From an uncultured Opitutia bacterium (GTDB lineage Bacteria > Verrucomicrobiota > Verrucomicrobiia > Opitutales > Opitutaceae): 64,000 nt of DNA. Position numbers and translations under genes: made by a program. Where the stretch lies: contig CAITWF010000026.1 of NCBI GenBank assembly GCA_903896015.1, forward strand, positions 1 through 64,000. The letters run 5' to 3'. A model generated the notes under the pieces. That model saw only the letters and a program-made list of their open reading frames with translations. It did no database searches and was not told the origin of the DNA. Positions within the stretch are counted from its first letter, which is position 1. Each line of letters starts with the position of its first letter. Shown here piece by piece: positions 59,961-64,000 of the stretch.

Positions 59961-61670
59961 ATGGCTGAGCAAAACGATTCGAACATGGCCAAGAAGCGTC
60001 GCGTGATTCATTGGAACCCGGATGCTGATCGCGAGCCGGCAAAGTCGGCGTGGACGGCCAAGCGCATCGCGCTTTGGACAGTCGGTGGATTTTTTGGGCT
60101 GTTGTTCGCGGCGGGGATCGTCATCCGTGCGGCGAAGCTCGTGCTTGGTCCGGATATTTTCAAACCGCAGGCGGAGCTTGTCGCCGGTCAGGAGTCGGCG
60201 GCCGACGCCAACTCCGGCTACATCAGTGAGACGAAAGCGCAGTTTGCGCATGAGACCTCAGGGAAACAGCTCGTGGCGCTGCGCCGGCTTCCGACCGATC
60301 ATCCGCGGCAATTGTCGGCGCTCATCCTGCTGGAGAAAAATTTTCAGGACGCCGAGGCGTTGCTCCGCGGGCGCGAATTTTCCCGGGCGTTCGCTGCTTT
60401 CCAGTCCCTCGATCGCGACATCGATGCTTTTGTGAAAAATGTGAAGGCCCGTCAGGAAGCGCAGCAAGCCGACGGCGCCATTCAGGTTAAAATGAAAGAC
60501 CTCGAGGTTGCGCGCAGCCTCGCGCCCGGTGCGCTCGATGCCGCGATGAGTAACGCCGCTGAGGCGCACCGACTCCTGAGCGACGGCAATTTCGCCGAGG
60601 CGAAGGAAGTCTTCGATCGGGGATTCGGCGAGTTGAAGAAAGCGTCGGACGCCCTCGCGCGCCACGTGCAGGAAAATCTCGTCAAGGGCCAGCAGGCGCT
60701 CGCGAAGGGCCAGCGCGACGCCGCGAAGGATGCATTTAACGCTGCGCTCGAAAAGTCCCCCGGTAACGAGGATGCGATGCGCGGCCTCAAGCGCGCGGAA
60801 AACATTGATCGGGTATTCGCGCTTTTGCTCCAAGGCGACGAACTGGAGAAAAAGGCGCAATACGCTCAGGCCGCTGAATCCTACGGCAAGGCATTCACGC
60901 TCGATTCGATGTCGGCCATCGCACAGCAGGGGCAGGCGCGGGCGATGCGGCTCGAAAAGGAAACAAAATTCGAAGCGGCCTTTTCGGCGGCGCAGGCTGC
61001 CTTCAAGCGCCGCGAATGGGAGAAAGCGATCGCAGAGTGCCAAAACGCCCTCCGGGTCGATGCAAAACGCAGCGATGTCTCGGCCATGCTCAAGTCTGCG
61101 CGCGAAAACGCCCACGCCGACGCAGTAAAGAAATCTCTCGCCAAAGGCTATGCCTACGAGAACGAGCATCAGTGGAAGGAAGCGCGCGACGCCTACAACC
61201 AGACCCTCCAGCTTGAGCCCGATCAGCCTGATGCAAAGGAGGGCTACATCCGCGCCGGAACGATGATTCGCACGCTCCTCCAATACGAGCGCTACATCGC
61301 CGACGCCGAGCAATTTGCCGCGAAGGCCGAATTTCAGGCCGGGATTCGCGTCTTCAATCAGGCCATGTCGGTCAAGCCCGCCTATCTCGTGAACAACGAC
61401 AAAGTGCAGCAGCTTCACGAAATGCTGATGGCGCAAAACAAGCCCGTTGAGGTCACCTTCAAGTCCGACGGCAAGACTTGGTTTTCCATCGAAAATTATC
61501 GGCTCCCGAGCCAGTTCGAAACCAATACGATTAAAATGCTCCCGGGCGACTACGCGGTTATTGGCCGGCGCAAAGGCTATCAGGACGTGCACATTCTTCT
61601 ACAGGTGCGGAACGGCACGCCGCTGCAACCGGTGACGGTTGTCTGTAATTATCAGTCGAACGGACTCTGA
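59961..61670 (+). CDS. Membrane-anchored tetratricopeptide-like repeat protein
   Basis: 569 residues from ATG 59961, preceded by a long leader without a family match. Residues 30-60 contain one membrane helix (ALWTVGGFFGLLFAAGIVIR) after a basic cytoplasmic start, so the rest faces the periplasm. A helical repeat region follows, with TPR-like units: FSRAFAAFQSLDRDIDAFVK, GNFAEAKEVFDRGFGELKKA, GQRDAAKDAFNAALEKSPGN, REWEKAIAECQNALRVDAKR and HQWKEARDAYNQTLQLEPDQ. A PEGA-like beta end (VTFKSDGKTWFSIENYRLPS, then DYAVIGRRKGYQDVHILLQV) closes it. It starts an operon with two Gly-rich secreted proteins. Confidence 0.75.
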   Translation: MAEQNDSNMAKKRRVIHWNPDADREPAKSAWTAKRIALWTVGGFFGLLFAAGIVIRAAKLVLGPDIFKPQAELVAGQESAADANSGYISETKAQFAHETSGKQLVALRRLPTDHPRQLSALILLEKNFQDAEALLRGREFSRAFAAFQSLDRDIDAFVKNVKARQEAQQADGAIQVKMKDLEVARSLAPGALDAAMSNAAEAHRLLSDGNFAEAKEVFDRGFGELKKASDALARHVQENLVKGQQALAKGQRDAAKDAFNAALEKSPGNEDAMRGLKRAENIDRVFALLLQGDELEKKAQYAQAAESYGKAFTLDSMSAIAQQGQARAMRLEKETKFEAAFSAAQAAFKRREWEKAIAECQNALRVDAKRSDVSAMLKSARENAHADAVKKSLAKGYAYENEHQWKEARDAYNQTLQLEPDQPDAKEGYIRAGTMIRTLLQYERYIADAEQFAAKAEFQAGIRVFNQAMSVKPAYLVNNDKVQQLHEMLMAQNKPVEVTFKSDGKTWFSIENYRLPSQFETNTIKMLPGDYAVIGRRKGYQDVHILLQVRNGTPLQPVTVVCNYQSNGL

Positions 61671-61685
61671 ACTCCCTCAAACCCC

Positions 61686-62495
61686 ATGCGCTCGCGAATA
61701 TTTCTCCTGTGTTTTGCGTCGCTGCTGATCGCTTCGCTGCGCGCGCAAACGACATCGTCGGGTTCGGCTGCAAACGGCTCGCGCACGGCTGCGCGCGCGC
61801 CGGCGAAAGGTCCGTTACCCGATCCGGCGTTGCTCGACGGCTCGGCGCAGCCCGTGGAAAAACATCCGGACTACGGCATGCTCGGGGACTTCGAACTTCC
61901 CGGCGATGACAACGCGAAGAGCGGAAAAATGGGCGGCCAGCAAAACCCGGAACAGAAGGGAGGCGGAGGCGGCCAGCAGCAACAGAATCAATCTCAAAAC
62001 GGCGGCGGTGGCCAGATGGCGGGCCTTCCCGCCGGTTCCACGGGCGGTGGCGGTGCGCAATCGTCCACGCCGCAGATGCCCGGCGCGCAGCAGGGCGGGG
62101 GCGCCGCCGGCGGTGCGCAGCAAGGCGGCCAGCAATCCAACGCCCAGGGCGCGGGCGGCGCAGGTGCCGCGGGCGCGGCGGGCGATCCGAATGCGAAGGC
62201 GGACGGTATCCAAGTCGCCGGCCTCGATGGCGATTCCTCCGCGGCGGGCGCCGCCGGTGCAGGTGGCTCGGGCGACAATGTGCCCAAGCCCCAGCAAGTC
62301 GCGATCGGCGACAAGGCATCGCAAATCACGCCTGTAGCCAATGCTCCGGGGGTCGTTGGTCAGCAGGCGGCGGTGGCCAACAGCACCCAGCAGATGGAGT
62401 CGAAGATCGGCAAGGGTGCGGGAGCTGGACCTAGCGGGGGCAACGGTGGTGGCCGCGCGGTCGAAAAGGGGCGGACGATGCCTTCGGGCCTTTGA
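61686..62495 (+). CDS. Secreted Gly/Gln/Ala-rich low-complexity protein
   Basis: 269 residues with a signal peptide (MRSRIFLLCFASLLIASLRA). A short ordered part has GPLPDPALLDGSAQPVEKHP and YGMLGDFELPGDD. The rest is low complexity with GGQ, GGAQQGG and QQQ runs and ends GGGRAVEKGRTMPSGL. There is no membrane anchor or catalytic motif. It is 15 bp after the TPR-like gene, and the following gene begins within 10 bp, so all three are probably co-transcribed. It may be an assembled or intrinsically disordered surface component, but I recognise no family. Confidence 0.6.
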   Translation: MRSRIFLLCFASLLIASLRAQTTSSGSAANGSRTAARAPAKGPLPDPALLDGSAQPVEKHPDYGMLGDFELPGDDNAKSGKMGGQQNPEQKGGGGGQQQQNQSQNGGGGQMAGLPAGSTGGGGAQSSTPQMPGAQQGGGAAGGAQQGGQQSNAQGAGGAGAAGAAGDPNAKADGIQVAGLDGDSSAAGAAGAGGSGDNVPKPQQVAIGDKASQITPVANAPGVVGQQAAVANSTQQMESKIGKGAGAGPSGGNGGGRAVEKGRTMPSGL

Positions 62496-62503
62496 GTTTT
62501 TCG

Positions 62504-63547
62504 ATGCAACCGCTTCTGCTCTGCGTGAAAAATTTTCGCCGTTTCGCTTTTTGCCTACTCGCATTTGCTGCGGTCGTGATCGCGCGCGCGACCACGATGA
62601 TTTATCCGGTCGAAGCGATTGACGACCTGTGGAATCTGCCGGCGGACGATTTCAAAACGAAATATGCCGGCATCAACATCACCGGGCTCGGCCCGAGCGA
62701 CGAAGGCTGGTATGTACGCTATCGCCACGAAAACCTTACTTACCTCTTTGGTCCGCTCGCCGACAGCGAGGCTGCGCAGAAAAAGAAGTGGGATCTCGAA
62801 ACGGTGCGCGATGCGGCGATCCGCAACCGGCCTTCGCTGACCAGCAGCAAGGTCGACTACGTGAAATTCAATTACTCCGGGGTCTACGGCAAGGGTGGCG
62901 GCAATACGCCCTACAAAGGCAAGAAAGGCGATGGCTCCGGTGGCGGCGATGGCGACGACAAGAATGGCAGCGGCTCTGGCGGCGACCGCAAGGATGGCTC
63001 AGGCTCGGGCAAGGACGGTTCGGGCAAAGACGGCACCGGTTCAGGCGATGGTGACAGCTCCGGCAATGGCGACAAACTCGCGGGCGGCGACGGCACCGAT
63101 GGATCGGGCGGCGCTAATGGAGACGGCTCCGGCAACCAGTCGGGCAGTGGCAAAGACGGAAAAGGCGGAAAAGGTGGAAAGGATGGCCAGTCGGGTTCCG
63201 GCGACGGGTCGGGCGATGGCTCTGGCAATGACGATGGAGGAGTCGTGGGCGCCGGCAAAAACGGCGCACTGCAAAAAGTCGCTTCAGCCAAAGGCGGCGG
63301 CAGCAGCAATGGCAGTGGCGGTCAGGGCGGCCAGTCTGGCGGCCAAGGCGGTCAGGGTGGACAGCAGGGCGGCTCTCAGGGTGGCCAGTCCGGACAATCC
63401 GGCGGCGGCTCGCAAGGCGGTGGCAGTTCCTCTGGCGGGCAGGGCGGTCAGCCGGGCGGCGGCTCGCCCGGTGGAGGATCGTCGGGCGGCGGTGGCAACC
63501 CACTCCAGCTCATCGGCACGCTCCTGAAAATGATTTTGGGGATCTGA
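62504..63547 (+). CDS. Secreted protein with short ordered domain and Gly/Ser/Asp-rich tail
   Basis: 347 residues from ATG 62504 (a TTG at 62492 that overlaps the previous stop is possible). After a signal peptide (MQPLLLCVKNFRRFAFCLLA to ARA) an ordered part of about 100 residues reads MIYPVEAIDDLWNLPADDFK, GLGPSDEGWYVRYRHENLTY and VRDAAIRNRPSLTSSKVDYV. From about 125 the tail is almost entirely Gly, Ser, Asp, Lys and Gln, then ends in a hydrophobic segment NPLQLIGTLLKMILGI. That end could be a membrane- or partner-binding helix. It faces the partial vWA-like gene tail to tail. Confidence 0.6.
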   Translation: MQPLLLCVKNFRRFAFCLLAFAAVVIARATTMIYPVEAIDDLWNLPADDFKTKYAGINITGLGPSDEGWYVRYRHENLTYLFGPLADSEAAQKKKWDLETVRDAAIRNRPSLTSSKVDYVKFNYSGVYGKGGGNTPYKGKKGDGSGGGDGDDKNGSGSGGDRKDGSGSGKDGSGKDGTGSGDGDSSGNGDKLAGGDGTDGSGGANGDGSGNQSGSGKDGKGGKGGKDGQSGSGDGSGDGSGNDDGGVVGAGKNGALQKVASAKGGGSSNGSGGQGGQSGGQGGQGGQQGGSQGGQSGQSGGGSQGGGSSSGGQGGQPGGGSPGGGSSGGGGNPLQLIGTLLKMILGI

Positions 63548-63590
63548 TTTTGCTGAGGCGGCCGGCCTCGGAGCGAATGAGCCTTCCGCT

Positions 63591-64000
63591 CTACAAATCC
63601 TGAAGCGCTATGAAGGTGCCACCGTTGCGGTAGCAGATTTCGCGCATCAGATTCGAGTAGCGCAGGCCCGTGTTGCCCATCGAAAACGTGTAGCGGATCG
63701 TCGTGGGAAACGCGACGCAGTTGATGACGACCTTCCGGTTGCCACTCTCGTCGGCGGGGTTGTGCTGATCGACCCAGCGGATGACGTTATCGGCCGTGTC
63801 GCTCTCCGCATATTCGTCGCCGAACACGTAAACGCCGAGTTTCATGTTCGTGTTGTTCTCGTCGTAGAGCGCGGTGAAGACGCGGCGCAGACCCGGCACG
63901 GGGCTGCTGATCGACTCGGCGTTGTAGCGGCGCAGTGTGCGCTTGATATTGTCGCGGGTCTCCTTGGTGTCGGGCAGCCACCCCATCGCGCCGGCTCGGC
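63591..64000 (-). CDS. C-terminal part of a vWA-like domain protein (partial, runs off the window)
   Basis: The frame is open to the window edge; the only internal Met is at 63986, so the real start is beyond 64000. The visible part has GLRRVFTALYDENNTNMKLG, VYVFGDEYAESDTADNVIRW and KVVINCVAFPTTIRYTFSMG, then LMREICYRNGGTFIALQDL. The alternation of hydrophobic strands and helices and the V-F-G-D-E and G-G-T-F-I-A-L end resemble the second half of a von Willebrand factor A domain. The MIDAS D-x-S-x-S would be upstream, outside the window. It ends 43 bp from the Gly-rich protein gene, convergent with that operon. Confidence 0.55.
   Translation of the reverse strand, partial: RAGAMGWLPDTKETRDNIKRTLRRYNAESISSPVPGLRRVFTALYDENNTNMKLGVYVFGDEYAESDTADNVIRWVDQHNPADESGNRKVVINCVAFPTTIRYTFSMGNTGLRYSNLMREICYRNGGTFIALQDL

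Noticed and set aside
62500-63547. Repetitive Gly-rich DNA considered as a CRISPR or tandem-repeat array
   Set aside because: The repeats are irregular in length and keep the reading frame; there are no uniform spacers and no palindromic repeat.

Overview
This 64 kb window looks like chromosome of a high-GC Verrucomicrobiota bacterium, most likely an Opitutaceae relative. That placement is an inference from gene content: a planctomycete/verrucomicrobial DUF1549-DUF1553 cytochrome paired with a DUF1501 Tat protein, a DUF1080 protein next to a secreted sugar isomerase-like protein, many PstS-like binding proteins, and FecR-domain and CHASE2-cyclase genes. No rRNA or CRISPR array was seen. Two tRNA genes are present, Cys(GCA) and Phe(GAA).

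Bases 1-8050 form an accessory, partly decayed stretch. It holds fragments of three transposases (an integrase-core DDE type, an IS110 type and an IS21 IstA type). It also holds two apparently intact toxin-antitoxin pairs (Phd-like/MazF-like and VapBC) and remnants of a second VapC, an AbrB-like antitoxin and radC. Inserted among these are a PAS sensor, a di-haem cytochrome c flanked by related 54-bp direct repeats, and an orphan lipoprotein.

From 8.1 to 16.2 kb the window is ordinary housekeeping. A minus-strand operon runs parA, two ABC-2 permeases, rnc, mfd and a SurA-like chaperone, with several 4-nt overlaps. From 16.3 to 26.1 kb come tRNA-Cys, a cytochrome-fused sorbosone-type dehydrogenase, a sugar isomerase-like/DUF1080 pair, and a cluster of three PstS-like secreted proteins (one a tandem fusion). 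Those are interleaved with a YncE-like propeller and two paralogous small secreted proteins, ending at tRNA-Phe. No phosphate transporter genes accompany the PstS-like genes.

From 26.3 to 39 kb are the DUF1549/1553-DUF1501 operon, a SNF2 helicase diverging from an ECF sigma/anti-sigma pair, an S9 peptidase and a GH63-like glucosidase. From 39.2 to 44.5 kb are a lysozyme-like secreted protein, a CHASE2 adenylate cyclase, a FecR-domain protein and a second Ala-rich secreted protein. The last two share a C-terminal motif and each ends in a clear terminator. This is one of the two most promising candidates for an uncharacterised system.

From 44.6 to 58.9 kb are a HAD phosphatase, prfA-prmC, a Prc-like protease, a rhomboid-fold protein without the catalytic serine, a ferredoxin, a small TonB receptor, an M3 peptidase, a cupin, an AraC regulator diverging from a Gfo/Idh/MocA oxidoreductase, a YugP-type and an M48 metallopeptidase. 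The window ends (60-64 kb) with an operon of a membrane-anchored tetratricopeptide-like protein and two secreted Gly-rich low-complexity proteins, facing a partial vWA-like gene. This is the second candidate system. All functional calls come from reading motifs; no database search was run.
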